64,000 nucleotides of DNA from positions 1 to 64,000 of the IMG/VR virus record IMGVR_UViG_3300018481_000018; one strand, given 5' to 3'. How positions within the stretch are numbered: position 1 is the first letter of the stretch; every line of letters begins with the position of its first letter. The DNA comes from a virus. The notes below the pieces were generated by a model. That model was not told the origin of the DNA, made no database searches, and worked only from the letters and a program-made list of their open reading frames with translations. Below, one piece after another: positions 15,301 through 24,606 of the stretch. The position numbers and the translations under genes are program-made.

Positions 15301-18300
15301 ACCTGGCGCAGGCTGAGGCCGACCTGGCTGCGGCCACCGGGATCGAGACAACCGAGACCGAGCGTCTGTCGCGGGAGAAGCGCAAGCTGACCCGTGAGCT
15401 CGAGGCCCAGACCAAGGCTGCTGCCGCCGCCAGGACCCGGCGTACGGAGTATGAGAACGAACTGCGTGGAGTCTCCTCGAAGGTGCCCGACGTGGGCACG
15501 CAGGAACAGCGCACGGCAGCCAAGGAGGCCAGCAGCGAGCTCCGGGAGCTGGCCGAGGTCCTGGAGCGCGCCACGGCCGCGCAACGGCGTCTCACAGCGA
15601 TTCGTGACGAGCTCAAGAAGCCCGGTGCGGACACGGCGGCCCTGCGTGCCGAGCGGGATGCGATCAAGGGAGCCGAGGGCTACCTGTCGCAGAACGAGAT
15701 CAAGGCGATGCGCAAGCAGTACCACCAGCAGCTGGCTGCCGGGGTGGCTGCCGGTGGCGCGGGTGCTGGCGACGGCGGGAAGCCGCCGACCGCGAGGGCC
15801 GCCGCAGGCGATGGCGACGACAACAACATCCTGCGCCAGATCCTGACGGTGCTGAACAACATCCACCGCACGCTTCAGACGGGTGTTCGAATCACCGGGG
15901 CGGGTGCGACCCGCACTCAGAAGGTCGACCCGGCGACTGGCCAGCCGGTCCGGCGGCAGACCTCAACCTCGAGCCTCTACACAGGCACGGCAGGTGGAGC
16001 CGCAGCCGGTGGCGACGAGCGCGCGCTGGCCGTTGCCGCTGCCGCTCAGGAGCGTGTCGCACAGCGACTGAAGAAGGCGACCCGGGAGCAGGGCGTTGAT
16101 CTCGAGTACACCGCCGAGATGCAGCGGCTCTACACCGCTGGGCTGACTGAGCACACGTCTCGGGAGAGGGCGCTGGCCGAGGAGAAGCGCAAGAGCGCCG
16201 CCCTGACGCGCACCCAGGCTCGCCAGGCGCTCGATCTCTCCAATGCCAAGGCCCTCCTGGATGACAGCGCCCGTAAGGAGCTTGCCGATCTGCGCAAGCT
16301 GGCGGCGGCTGGGGCCTCGAACGAGAAGATCGTGGAGCAGCAGGCTCGGGCGTACGCCGCCCTGGACCGAGCGATGGCCCAGGCCGGCGCGAGCGCGAAC
16401 GACCGGAAGTTCTACGCTCAGCAGTTGCTCTCCGAAGCGAACGTCCGTCCAGATCCTCGGGACCCGAGCAAGACCGTCCAGGGCCCGCGTGTTACCCGGA
16501 CCGAGGTCGACGAGGTTGCCCGTTCCGCGCGTTCGATCAACTTCGACGGCCTGACCAAGGCCGCCGATGAGGCGGGCCTGACGGCCCGGGATGCCATCGC
16601 CAAGCGGATGTTCGGCGAGACCGGTTTCTGGGGCCGGATCATGGGCTCCACGGGCGCGTTCATCGTCAGGAACTTCGCAGCTGGCGCGGTCTTCGGTATG
16701 ACTAACGCGCTCCAGGAGGTCATCTACCAGGGCATCATCACCGAGTCGACCTGGATCCGGGTCAGTGATGCTCTCGAGCAGACCGGACGTTCGGCGGGCG
16801 ACCTGCGCTCAAGCCTTCAGGACATCTCCGCTGACTATGGTGTCGCGCTCAACGACGTGTACATGACCGCCGCCGGCCTGGCCGGCGTGTTCGAGGACGT
16901 GGGGGACATTTCCTCCGCCACACGGATCGTGGCTCAGCTTCAGGCCATCTCGATGGGGGCCCTGACCGCTCAGGAGTCGATGGGCGTCCTGGCCTCGATC
17001 ACCGCCGCGTATCGGGACGACCTGCGCGAGGGTGAGGACGGCCTCCGGCAGGTCGCTGACATTCTGACGGTCGTCCAGAACGTGATCGGCACCAATGTCG
17101 AAGTTACCTCTGAGGGCGTCGGCGCGTTGTCGGGTCTGGCTGAGCAGTTGAAGATCCCGCTTGCCGAGATGTCCGTCTACGTCGCGCAGATCGCCAAGCT
17201 CACGAACCAGACCGGTGCGGCGGCCGGCGAGCAGTTCTCCCGAATCCTCGCCGCCTTCCAGGGCGGCCGGGGCCGGGCGGCACTGGCCGAGGCTCTGCCC
17301 GATAGTGGCATCGAGCAGTTGCTGGGGGAAGGCGAGTACGGCCAGGCGCTCCAGGTGCTTATGCGTGAGTGGGACGGCCTGAGCGATTCTCAGCAGCGCA
17401 ACCTGGCCGTAGCCGTAGCGGGCCAGCGGCAGGCGCGAGCCTTCGCGGCCCTGATGAGCGACACCGGCAAGACGCTCGAAGCCACCGCGCGAGCTCACGA
17501 TGCCAACGGCGAAGCCCAGAAGCGCGCTGATGCGATCGCGGCGACCCTGAACGGGCGCATCCAGCGACTCTCGGCGAACTTCCAGAACCTGGCGCAGAAC
17601 CTGATGCGTTCGGGCCTGCTGAACGTCTTCGGGATCCTGCTGGGTGGCGTGAACCTCCTCCTCAGCGGCCTCAACAAGTTCATCTCCGCGATGAACGACA
17701 TCACCGACAACAACCCATTCCTGAACATGCTGAAGAACTGGGCGTTCGGTCTCGTCGGGCTGATCGCCGCACTCAAGTTGGCCCAGGTCGCCTTCACGGG
17801 CTTCCGCAATGCCTACAAGACTGCCGCTGCCGGCGAAGGCGTGATGGGCGCGTTCATCGCTGGCGGCAGGGGCGTCGACAACGACAGGGTGCGACTGCGT
17901 GACACTCTCCCCACGGCTGGGGCGTACCTGACTGGACAGTCGAATCCGGACACTCGTCGATATGGCTCCAGCCAGCGAGTTGAGGACGCACGAGCTCGGC
18001 TGGCCAACGCGGATGTGAACAAGGAGGGGCGCGCTCGTACGGCGCTGCTGCGGGCCGAGGTCACTGCGGCTCGTGCCGCCAATGCCAGCGCTCGGGGCCT
18101 GAGCGCGGGGCTCGGAGCAATGGCCACAGCTGGTGTGGCTGCGCAGCTCGCCATGGTGGGCGCTGCGATCGCTCTCACCATGTACCTGGCCGAGAGCGCC
18201 AAGCGCAGGCAGGAAGAGGAGGACGCTCGCAAGTCCGCCGAGCGGTACACCGCTGAAGGTGGCTTGAAGTCCCCGACGATGTTGGCTGAGGAGTACATCG

Positions 18301-20738
18301 GCCCCGACAGCGAGATCCTCCGACAGCGGTTGGAGCGGCGCTCCTCGGCCTCTGCCTTGGCTAGCAGCCGGACTGGCCTCAGCGCGGTCACGGCCGGCAT
18401 CCCAGGGATGCGGGGCGTTTCCAACCTGCTGGGTGGAGACTTCTTCGGGTTCGGCGACGATGATCCCGCCGCGAAGTGGCAGGAGTACTACGGCCTTGCC
18501 GATGAGCAGGTCGCCAAGGACATGGCGGCTCTGGAGGAGGCGCTCGACAAGAGCATCGCTCAGGTTGATGGTGGCCGCTCCGAGCTTCAGACTCGATCGG
18601 AGGGCGGATTCTTCGACTTCGGCGCGCTTGCTGCTGAGCTAGCCCTGGTCGCGCACGACGCTCTGGACCCGGCCAAGATCACGATCGGGGAAGCCGAGGC
18701 TCTGGCTGCCGAGGTCAACGACGAGGTCGCGGCGGCCCGGGCTGAGATCCTGGCTGATGACAGCAAGAGCGCTGAGGAGGTCAACGACGCTCTGGCTCAG
18801 CTGGAGGAGATCCAGCACGTAGCCAACGAGAAGGTGACCCAGGTCCTGCTGCTGGCGCGGGGTATGCAGGAGATCGACATCCTCTCCTCCGACCAGATCA
18901 AGCAGCTCGATGAGATCCGTCCATTGCTCCAGCAGATCCAAGCCGAGGGCATCAACATCAACGACGACCTGTTCGGCGCGGGGCTCCAGGGAGCGATCGA
19001 GCAGACCGGGGTCCCGGACGCCTCCAAGGTGGGCGGCATCCTGCGCGTCCTGGGAGAGGGCGGGCTGTCGCGAATCGACGCGATGAAGCAGGACCGCAAG
19101 ATCCTCGAGGAGCAGTACAAGTCGGCTCAGGCCCGGTACCTGGCGGCCGTGAGCGGCGAGACGGCGTACGACGAGGAGCAGATCTCCGAGTTCGAGTCGG
19201 TCATGCTCGCCAAGCTGGGCGAGCTCATCTCGTCGACCGAGGCCATGATCATGGCGGTGGTGCAGGAGTCCACCACTCTGGCGGAGTTCGCCGCCACGCA
19301 GGGCCGGTACGGTCGGGCTGCGGCTGCTATCGACGCGGGACTGGCTGAGATCGCCGGCCTGCGCGATCGGGCCTCGGAGTCCCCCGAGCTACGCGCCCAG
19401 CGCGACCTGCTCGAGTCGCAGCAGTCCCAGAAGGGTGCCGAGTACCGCGCTCAGGAAAAGAACACGCGTCTGCAAATGGCGCAGGCCCAGAGTGGCTCGT
19501 CACAGCGCGATGCCGCTCTCGAGGCTCGGATCACGCAGAACAGCTACATGGCGCTGGTCAATGCCCGGAAGGCTGCGCAGGCGGTGGGTGCGCAAGGTCC
19601 ACCGATGGCTGCGATCCGGGCGGCGAAGATCGCGTGGATCAACGCCGAGCTCTCCCTGACCCAGCAGGCGCAGGCGGCCAACATCGCTGCCATGACGGCG
19701 GCGGCGGCCAGCCTGTGGAACGGGATCGCGGTCGGCCAGGCACAGGAGGCCATTGCACTCCAGCAGTACAACGACGCGGTGACCAACGCCGGTGCCGGCT
19801 CGGCCGAGGCGCTCAATGCTCTGGCCGGGTACACCAGCGCCCAGCACTCCACCCAGCAGACGATGGACCAGGTGGCTCAGGCAACTCGTGATGCGGTCCT
19901 GGCCTCCATCCCGCAGGGCAACGCGGTCCGGATTGCTCAGGTCACGCTCTCGCACGCTCGGGCAGCCCTGGCGGCGGCGGCGAAGTACGGTCATCACTCG
20001 GTGGAGTACCAGTCGGCCCTCGCTCAGGTCTACTCGGCCCAGCAGGCGCTCGTGCAGGCTGAGGCTGACGCGGCCCTGGCTCGGATCGGCGTCACCATCG
20101 CACTCGCAGAGGCGGCCGGCAACACCGTCAAGGCGGCCTTCCTTCAGCTCAAGCAGGCTCGGGCTGCCCTTCGGTTCGCCCTGAGGCGTTCAGGTGGGGC
20201 TAACAGTGCCGAGGTGGCAGGCGCTCGTGCCGAAGCGATCTCGGCGCAGGCCGCGCTGCGTGACGCCAAGCTCCAGGACGACCTGGACACGATCGACTTC
20301 AACTTGGAGATGGGCCGGATTACGCAGGCGTCGGCCATCGCTGCCCTGCGTGAGATCCTGCGCACCCGGGACCTGACCAAGCAGCAGCGCCGCGACCTGT
20401 TGCTCCAGATCAAGGGCATGCAGGAGGAGATGTCCGAGGGTATCTGGAACTTTGGCGACATCGACCTTCCCAAGCCGTACCTGATGAAGCGCTACATCGA
20501 GCAGCGCAAGAGGGCGAATCAGGCGCAGGTGGACGCGCGAGTGGGCGCGCTGACCACGGAGGCTGCCGCGTCCAGTCCGTTCAACGCCGCATCCGGCGCA
20601 GGTGCCTACAACGACAATCGGAACATCGAGATCGTGATCACTGGCGGCAACGAGCGCCGGATCAGGGAGATCTTCCGGGAGATGGTCGGCAAGCCGGCCC
20701 GAACGCGTACGGCTGCTAGCCGGCGAGGGCGGAGGTGA
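12375..20738 (+). CDS. Tape measure protein
   Basis: The 2,787-residue product has GGAGG before its ATG. Long Ala/Glu/Arg-rich coiled-coil stretches occupy most of residues 1-1400 and 2080-2740. A TP901-type core lies at about 1415-1760 (AAGAVFGMTNALQEVIYQG and onward). Hydrophobic segments occur near 1420, 1750, 1790 and 1915 (VAAQLAMVGAAIALTMYL), the ones tape measures insert into the host membrane. No peptidoglycan-hydrolase motif was seen within it. Its length sets tail length; at about 0.15 nm per residue this predicts a tail near 400 nm, which is inference. It is followed 3 bases later by minor tail genes. Confidence 0.92.
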   Translation: MANEDFFLSFGSNARSFSQQLIRDLAPAKKEVAALQGMLDKLETDANGSKAPLLNALQKTAGAGAGGGRGQSAYGLDQIHEAVTDFRKDMGDLSRELKTIVAGIRASQGARGRVARGDQTYWDPGVKHFVKTQDVRAGQYPDAFRGGSMPIDPALMRGIAAQAQQGARPGVGQPLKISGIEGVKLDQASFDRVVKAIHEVRDEVRKIAVRPVAGGDTPAPKTTVAQAAGSTQATATASLEQREAALKRKLAEIRVKADRVAALMAQAGHAVEDNMGEIVAELTQTENAVKSELAKLERETTGMTRAQQSTARQEEARKNRPPDLDEAEYDRRVQMRQRLNLALNEGAFMGSVGTGKGQLQRADLVAMADQLTKMGFATPYTSKTRVPELAQNVVSGRQAMLAQYGPEIPTELQTGRRVVADKVSDAVRSIIASANISAVQAAEEEAAREGIRAARQAGYLPKDPTGRATTNIGEGATSLAGQRISGGIGVPPGMVKGAEYDDQIFKYLQGLKTLQDRSLGRAANLAMDPNYDPYRVNVAQEITGQGDEAREARQAFRALRRATLELDDLADEFQTAAQAIDKNEDFIERATNRLRRAAAGEALTPDQRARVQTDPENIKAARANIERLQTLMSSDKFKGLQEVFEDPTFQEGHGNRQISRAQYMRQIEDISKQDREIFTADAARLAATRYRLAGGTKDTYISDLPGLKPSRRGFDYTSPEGRDTQILKELNQFFRSTQSGLRREGEMLKDAEKTGDFTDVIGQIRKTENAATGYLNRLEKIVGFAPPIEQVLGRPVTQEKNRESEIRRNLQYERVMEERDRKLKPQTPEQLLEGAKRAEHDASVKEAATKKKLTAVENELAAVEKAEAKSRQKLISGLDADARAAFESVEAKHKEATSRLRAADKELRREPTMKADDIKYGARRDPATGAYVDPFKRSELGYDIKDASGTPLGYGRSEAAGRTEKLLDQVNTAERDLAQAEADLAAATGIETTETERLSREKRKLTRELEAQTKAAAAARTRRTEYENELRGVSSKVPDVGTQEQRTAAKEASSELRELAEVLERATAAQRRLTAIRDELKKPGADTAALRAERDAIKGAEGYLSQNEIKAMRKQYHQQLAAGVAAGGAGAGDGGKPPTARAAAGDGDDNNILRQILTVLNNIHRTLQTGVRITGAGATRTQKVDPATGQPVRRQTSTSSLYTGTAGGAAAGGDERALAVAAAAQERVAQRLKKATREQGVDLEYTAEMQRLYTAGLTEHTSRERALAEEKRKSAALTRTQARQALDLSNAKALLDDSARKELADLRKLAAAGASNEKIVEQQARAYAALDRAMAQAGASANDRKFYAQQLLSEANVRPDPRDPSKTVQGPRVTRTEVDEVARSARSINFDGLTKAADEAGLTARDAIAKRMFGETGFWGRIMGSTGAFIVRNFAAGAVFGMTNALQEVIYQGIITESTWIRVSDALEQTGRSAGDLRSSLQDISADYGVALNDVYMTAAGLAGVFEDVGDISSATRIVAQLQAISMGALTAQESMGVLASITAAYRDDLREGEDGLRQVADILTVVQNVIGTNVEVTSEGVGALSGLAEQLKIPLAEMSVYVAQIAKLTNQTGAAAGEQFSRILAAFQGGRGRAALAEALPDSGIEQLLGEGEYGQALQVLMREWDGLSDSQQRNLAVAVAGQRQARAFAALMSDTGKTLEATARAHDANGEAQKRADAIAATLNGRIQRLSANFQNLAQNLMRSGLLNVFGILLGGVNLLLSGLNKFISAMNDITDNNPFLNMLKNWAFGLVGLIAALKLAQVAFTGFRNAYKTAAAGEGVMGAFIAGGRGVDNDRVRLRDTLPTAGAYLTGQSNPDTRRYGSSQRVEDARARLANADVNKEGRARTALLRAEVTAARAANASARGLSAGLGAMATAGVAAQLAMVGAAIALTMYLAESAKRRQEEEDARKSAERYTAEGGLKSPTMLAEEYIGPDSEILRQRLERRSSASALASSRTGLSAVTAGIPGMRGVSNLLGGDFFGFGDDDPAAKWQEYYGLADEQVAKDMAALEEALDKSIAQVDGGRSELQTRSEGGFFDFGALAAELALVAHDALDPAKITIGEAEALAAEVNDEVAAARAEILADDSKSAEEVNDALAQLEEIQHVANEKVTQVLLLARGMQEIDILSSDQIKQLDEIRPLLQQIQAEGININDDLFGAGLQGAIEQTGVPDASKVGGILRVLGEGGLSRIDAMKQDRKILEEQYKSAQARYLAAVSGETAYDEEQISEFESVMLAKLGELISSTEAMIMAVVQESTTLAEFAATQGRYGRAAAAIDAGLAEIAGLRDRASESPELRAQRDLLESQQSQKGAEYRAQEKNTRLQMAQAQSGSSQRDAALEARITQNSYMALVNARKAAQAVGAQGPPMAAIRAAKIAWINAELSLTQQAQAANIAAMTAAAASLWNGIAVGQAQEAIALQQYNDAVTNAGAGSAEALNALAGYTSAQHSTQQTMDQVAQATRDAVLASIPQGNAVRIAQVTLSHARAALAAAAKYGHHSVEYQSALAQVYSAQQALVQAEADAALARIGVTIALAEAAGNTVKAAFLQLKQARAALRFALRRSGGANSAEVAGARAEAISAQAALRDAKLQDDLDTIDFNLEMGRITQASAIAALREILRTRDLTKQQRRDLLLQIKGMQEEMSEGIWNFGDIDLPKPYLMKRYIEQRKRANQAQVDARVGALTTEAAASSPFNAASGAGAYNDNRNIEIVITGGNERRIREIFREMVGKPARTRTAASRRGRR

Positions 20739-20741
20739 CAC

Positions 20742-21083
20742 ATGGCATCGGACTACTTCCTGGAGAAGCGTGCGGAGGTCATTGAAGAGGCTGACGAGGT
20801 ATCGCTGCACACCGGTGACCCAGGGCCCGATGGCCTAGAGAACGAGGTCACTGGGGGCACGCCGGCGTACGCGCGGGTGGCGATCACTGGATGGGCCTCG
20901 GGGGGGGTGGGGGTTCGTGATGCCACCCTCGCTGGAGCCTTCGACGTCCCAGCCGATACCGATGTTGTCTTCGCTGGGCTGTGGAATGGGGCGCAGTTTC
21001 TCGACGACGTGCCGGCGCTGGTGAACGTGATCAACCAGGACACGGTGACGATCACCGTGCTGCGCTACACGGTGGTGGACTGA
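20742..21083 (+). CDS. Minor tail protein (113 aa)
   Basis: The product starts MASDYFLEKRAEVIEEADEV and has LHTGDPGPDGLENEV followed by YARVAITGW, a pattern shared by small fibre/tail proteins of many phages. GGAGG precedes the ATG, and the stop overlaps the next start (TGATG). It is a small beta-type structural subunit at the tail tip or fibre. Recognition is by pattern only. Confidence 0.6.
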   Translation: MASDYFLEKRAEVIEEADEVSLHTGDPGPDGLENEVTGGTPAYARVAITGWASGGVGVRDATLAGAFDVPADTDVVFAGLWNGAQFLDDVPALVNVINQDTVTITVLRYTVVD

Positions 21084-21925
21084 TGGCGCTCACGATTCCT
21101 CTCGTGAACCTGGAGGATGTGGTCTCCTACGGCCTGGAGGCCGAGGACTCCATGGTCACCGACCTGATCCTTCAGCTGCACACCCCACAGATCGAGTCCG
21201 CTCCAGGTGCCCTGTCGGTGTCGGTCGTCGACGGGGGCAACACCGTGGACTTCCACTTCGAGATCGACGGCGAGGAGGTGTTCGTGATCGAGCCGGATTC
21301 AGACGGGGGTCTGGATCTGGTTACGGTGCCGGTGCCGGATCTCGTTGTTGCCGATGTTCACATCATGCAGCCAGGCACTCACACCGTCACGGCTATCCAG
21401 GGCTCTTCGGTGGGCAGCGCCGACTTCGAGATCATCAACCCACCCCCACTGCCGCAGGTCCCCCCAGGTGCGGACCTTCCGCCAGTCGCGGTGCCGGGGG
21501 CGATCCAGCCCACCGGATACGCGCGCTGGGTGTTCCAGGACCTGGCGGTGGACGGCCTGGGGTCGTGGATCATGCCGATGAATCCCTCGGAGTCGGATCC
21601 GCCGTACGCCGCGCGCAATCTGAGTGCTGGCCCGAGTTCGGCCGGCAACGTGTTCCACGTCTGGGAGGGCGAATATCAGCCCGAGGAGTGGTCGTTCGGC
21701 GGCGTGTGCCCGACTGAGACGATGCGCGAGAAGCTCGAGGAGTACTACGCGCTCAATCGGCGGTTCTACATTCATGACCATCGTTCGCGGGCCTGGACCG
21801 TCACCTTCCAGAGCTTGGAGCTCGTGCCACGTCTGTCGACCAACTGGGAGCGCGAGCAGACCGAGCAGTTCCACGACTACGAGGCGACCGTGCTGGTCAC
21901 TCATCCGGAGTGGGTGCAGCTGTGA
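21083..21925 (+). CDS. Minor tail protein, distal-tail-like (280 aa)
   Basis: The start ATG at 21083 overlaps the preceding stop. The first 120 residues form an Ig-like beta domain ending in a Pro-rich linker (PPPLPQVPPGADLPPVAVPG). The remainder is a mixed domain with WEGEYQPEEWSFGG and REKLEEYYALNRRFYIHDHRSR, resembling phage baseplate proteins that contact the tube. It is coupled by a GTGA overlap to the next gene. The role in the tail tip is inferred. Confidence 0.6.
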   Translation: MALTIPLVNLEDVVSYGLEAEDSMVTDLILQLHTPQIESAPGALSVSVVDGGNTVDFHFEIDGEEVFVIEPDSDGGLDLVTVPVPDLVVADVHIMQPGTHTVTAIQGSSVGSADFEIINPPPLPQVPPGADLPPVAVPGAIQPTGYARWVFQDLAVDGLGSWIMPMNPSESDPPYAARNLSAGPSSAGNVFHVWEGEYQPEEWSFGGVCPTETMREKLEEYYALNRRFYIHDHRSRAWTVTFQSLELVPRLSTNWEREQTEQFHDYEATVLVTHPEWVQL

Positions 21926-22311
21926 GTGTGGTGCGGTGGCAGCTTGAGGAGATGGCGACAAGTACCGTTCACACGGTCGAGGTCAATCCCAATCAGATGT
22001 CTGGGTACCTGCCAGACAAGAGCTTCACCTTCTCCTCCAGGGTCGACGCGGCGGGACGTGTTGCTGGTGTTCGCGGGAAGACGAGGCCGGCCGGCTTCAC
22101 CTTTGAGGGCGTGATCTTCACCGAGACACACCACGATGCCTTGCTCGAATGGGCGGGCAAGGCGGGCAAGATTCGGATCACCGACCATCTTGGACGGGTG
22201 TTTGAAGTCATGACGCAGGGGGTCAAGTTGGTCGAGCGCAAGCCGACTCCACTCAGGGCATGGCGCTTCACCTACGTTTTCGACTGCATGCTGCTGAGGA
22301 GGATCTCGTGA
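21922..22311 (+). CDS. Minor tail protein (129 aa)
   Basis: The GTG start lies in a GTGA overlap with the preceding stop. The product is beta-rich, with a segment GFTFEGVIFTETHHDALLEWAGKAGKIRITDHLGRVFEV that looks like a small tail-tip domain, ending in MLLRRIS. It is part of a translationally coupled baseplate group (21083-24605). No definite family recognised. Confidence 0.55.
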   Translation: MSVVRWQLEEMATSTVHTVEVNPNQMSGYLPDKSFTFSSRVDAAGRVAGVRGKTRPAGFTFEGVIFTETHHDALLEWAGKAGKIRITDHLGRVFEVMTQGVKLVERKPTPLRAWRFTYVFDCMLLRRIS

Positions 22312-24605
22312 GGCCCATTACCAGCAAGATGCAGGAGGGGTGGGAGCGCGAGGACAAGACGGGTGAGTACAAGCCTCATGCACGGGTGACCATTCAGCGT
22401 CTCCAGCTCCAGAAGTTTCCCTACGACACTGCCAAGGCGGATGGCGGGGACTGGGATCATCAGCGGTATCGCAAGGGCGTGCACACCTCGGTCATCTTCG
22501 GTGACGAGTCCAATCCGATCGAGTTGCGCGGGATCAAGACTCTCTCGTGGAGCCGTTCCCTGGATCAGGATGTGGCGACGTGCACCCTGGAGCTGATCAA
22601 CAGCGAGGTGCAGGTGATCGGCGATGTCGACGCAGAGCCCGAGCGGTACGACGACCCAGGTGCCCTCACGTACAACCGGGGCATCATGTACGACGAGCAC
22701 GGGTGGCATGCCGATCCTGATGCGCTGACCGACAACCCCTGGGGGTATGTGGATGATCGCACCTGGCGGAACCTGATCGTGCCGGACCGCCTGGTCAAGA
22801 CGTTCGAGGGGTACGGAGTCGACTACGACGTTTCGCCGTACGAGGACGAGAACCTGATGATCACCGGCGTCTGGCTGATCGACAAGGTGAACTACACCGA
22901 CGATGGGACGATCAAGGTCGAGATGCGTGATGTGGGGCGCATGCTTCTGACGCACATCTGTTTCCCGCCGGCGGTGCCGTACGCGGAGTACCCGCTGACC
23001 TTCTCCAAGATCCAGTCCGTTCAGGTCCCCGGGCGCGACGTCAGGGGCGGGGAGTGGATCAGTCTCCAGGGGTTGGCTACGGCGCACTCCTCGAACTCGG
23101 CCTACATCGGCGAAGGGCTTACCGACCCGCCCTTCCCGTACTACGTCAGCGCCAAGGGGCACGTGAACGGCCACCATCCCAACCACGCGCTGCACGTCAA
23201 CTCCGGCGACCGCGAGAAGTACTGGATGTCGACCGGTCAGACCACGCGGAACAGCTTCGTGTGGTGGGAAGCTGAGGTCGACTTCCCAATGGACATGGCG
23301 GGAATCCGGATCGACCCGGTTGCCGGGCCGTATCGGATCTACATCTCGGTGAAGACCACCGACGACGGCTGGCTCGGTCGCAGGAAGATCCCGTACGACA
23401 TCACTACTGAGGACATCGACAACGGGGCCAAGATCCCCTTCGTGCAGTCGGTCTGGGCTGATCGGTGGAATCGCTTCGACGTCATCTTCAAGCGGAAGTA
23501 CGCCAACGTCAGGAAGATTCGGCTGACCTTCACCAAGCTGAAGGACATTCGCGCTGGTGAGTACCCCTGGCGGGCGATGCTGAAGGACATCAAGGTCTAC
23601 GGCGGCAACTACAACGAGCTCTACTTCGAGAGGGGCACGGTCACCAAGGTCGTCGGCAACTACAGGGACTACACCGGCATCGTCAAGCAGATGTGTGCGT
23701 GGGGCGGGTTCTGGTGGCCTCCTCCAGGGCTGGGGCGTCACTTCTGGCCTATCAATGGGGACGACAATCAGTACGTTCCCTACGACCATCTGGATCCCAG
23801 TTTCGTGAATGGCCGGGTGTGGGGGACGTTCCAGGCGACCGGTACGGCGGCTCAGGCCGATCTGACGGTCGACCTTTTCGACAAGCGTCCGTTCATGGAC
23901 GTGATCAACTACGTGCGTGATGTGGTCGGCTTCATCTTCATGATCGACGAGTGGGGTGGCGTGGTCTGGCGCATGCCCAATCTGTACAAGGCGGGCAACT
24001 ACCTGGCCCCTGAGCCGACCGACTTGGAGTCACGCGCTCGGCGTTCGCGCACCACCAACTACGTGACCTTGGACAGCGAGGAGACGTTGCTCGAGTACAG
24101 CACCGAGCTGAGCTCAGAGAACATCAGAGAGCGGATCTTCGTCGCCAACGTGACCGGCAAGATCGGCATCGTGATCCGGGGCTTCAACCCGACCTACATC
24201 GGGTTCCGGCGGACTGCGGGCTGGACCGATCAGAACTTCAAGACCAAGCGCGAGACTCGCGTGATGGCGGACATGATCGCTGCCGCACAGATGTTCGATT
24301 ACCGACGGACGTCTGTAGTCACTCCGGGCAACCCGGCCATCCAGATCGACGACCAGATCCGGGTCTTCGAGCAGACCACCAACGAGACCTACTTCCACTA
24401 CGTTCTGAGCATCAACAGTGAGCTCAGCATGGAGACGGGCGAGTGGAAGTACACCCTCAACACGCACTGGCTGGGTCACGATCGCGAGGATGCGTGGGTG
24501 GTGGATGTGCACAAGCTGGATCAGGTCACCCAGAACTACCTGAACGTGCTGGGCAACAACGACGGCATGGGCGATCTACAGGCCGAGATTGTGGAGGGTG
24601 GCTGA
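22308..24605 (+). CDS. Large minor tail / baseplate hub-like protein (765 aa)
   Basis: GTG at 22308 overlaps the previous stop and has GAGGAGG upstream. The product alternates beta domains: an N-terminal tail-hub-like region (residues about 60-240, with LSWSRSLDQDVATCTLELIN and ITGVWLIDKVNYTDDGTIKVEMRDV), a central jelly-roll-like insertion (about 250-440) and a C-terminal hub half (FMIDEWGGVVWRMPNLYKAG to the end). Size and order fit the protein that closes the tube and carries fibres. No hydrolase motif seen. Confidence 0.65.
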   Translation: MRPITSKMQEGWEREDKTGEYKPHARVTIQRLQLQKFPYDTAKADGGDWDHQRYRKGVHTSVIFGDESNPIELRGIKTLSWSRSLDQDVATCTLELINSEVQVIGDVDAEPERYDDPGALTYNRGIMYDEHGWHADPDALTDNPWGYVDDRTWRNLIVPDRLVKTFEGYGVDYDVSPYEDENLMITGVWLIDKVNYTDDGTIKVEMRDVGRMLLTHICFPPAVPYAEYPLTFSKIQSVQVPGRDVRGGEWISLQGLATAHSSNSAYIGEGLTDPPFPYYVSAKGHVNGHHPNHALHVNSGDREKYWMSTGQTTRNSFVWWEAEVDFPMDMAGIRIDPVAGPYRIYISVKTTDDGWLGRRKIPYDITTEDIDNGAKIPFVQSVWADRWNRFDVIFKRKYANVRKIRLTFTKLKDIRAGEYPWRAMLKDIKVYGGNYNELYFERGTVTKVVGNYRDYTGIVKQMCAWGGFWWPPPGLGRHFWPINGDDNQYVPYDHLDPSFVNGRVWGTFQATGTAAQADLTVDLFDKRPFMDVINYVRDVVGFIFMIDEWGGVVWRMPNLYKAGNYLAPEPTDLESRARRSRTTNYVTLDSEETLLEYSTELSSENIRERIFVANVTGKIGIVIRGFNPTYIGFRRTAGWTDQNFKTKRETRVMADMIAAAQMFDYRRTSVVTPGNPAIQIDDQIRVFEQTTNETYFHYVLSINSELSMETGEWKYTLNTHWLGHDREDAWVVDVHKLDQVTQNYLNVLGNNDGMGDLQAEIVEGG

Positions 24606-24606
24606 C

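Noticed and set aside
12360-15866. A very long minus-strand open frame (over 1,160 codons) opposite the tape measure gene
   Set aside because: It mirrors the GC-rich third codon positions of the tape measure gene, has no ribosome site and its translation is low-complexity Leu/Arg-rich. It is an antisense shadow.
21299-21318. TTCAGACGGGGG-TCTGGATC in a tail gene, similar to the dispersed element
   Set aside because: It lies in the middle of a coding region with no start nearby; a 12-base spacing equals four codons and can arise by chance.
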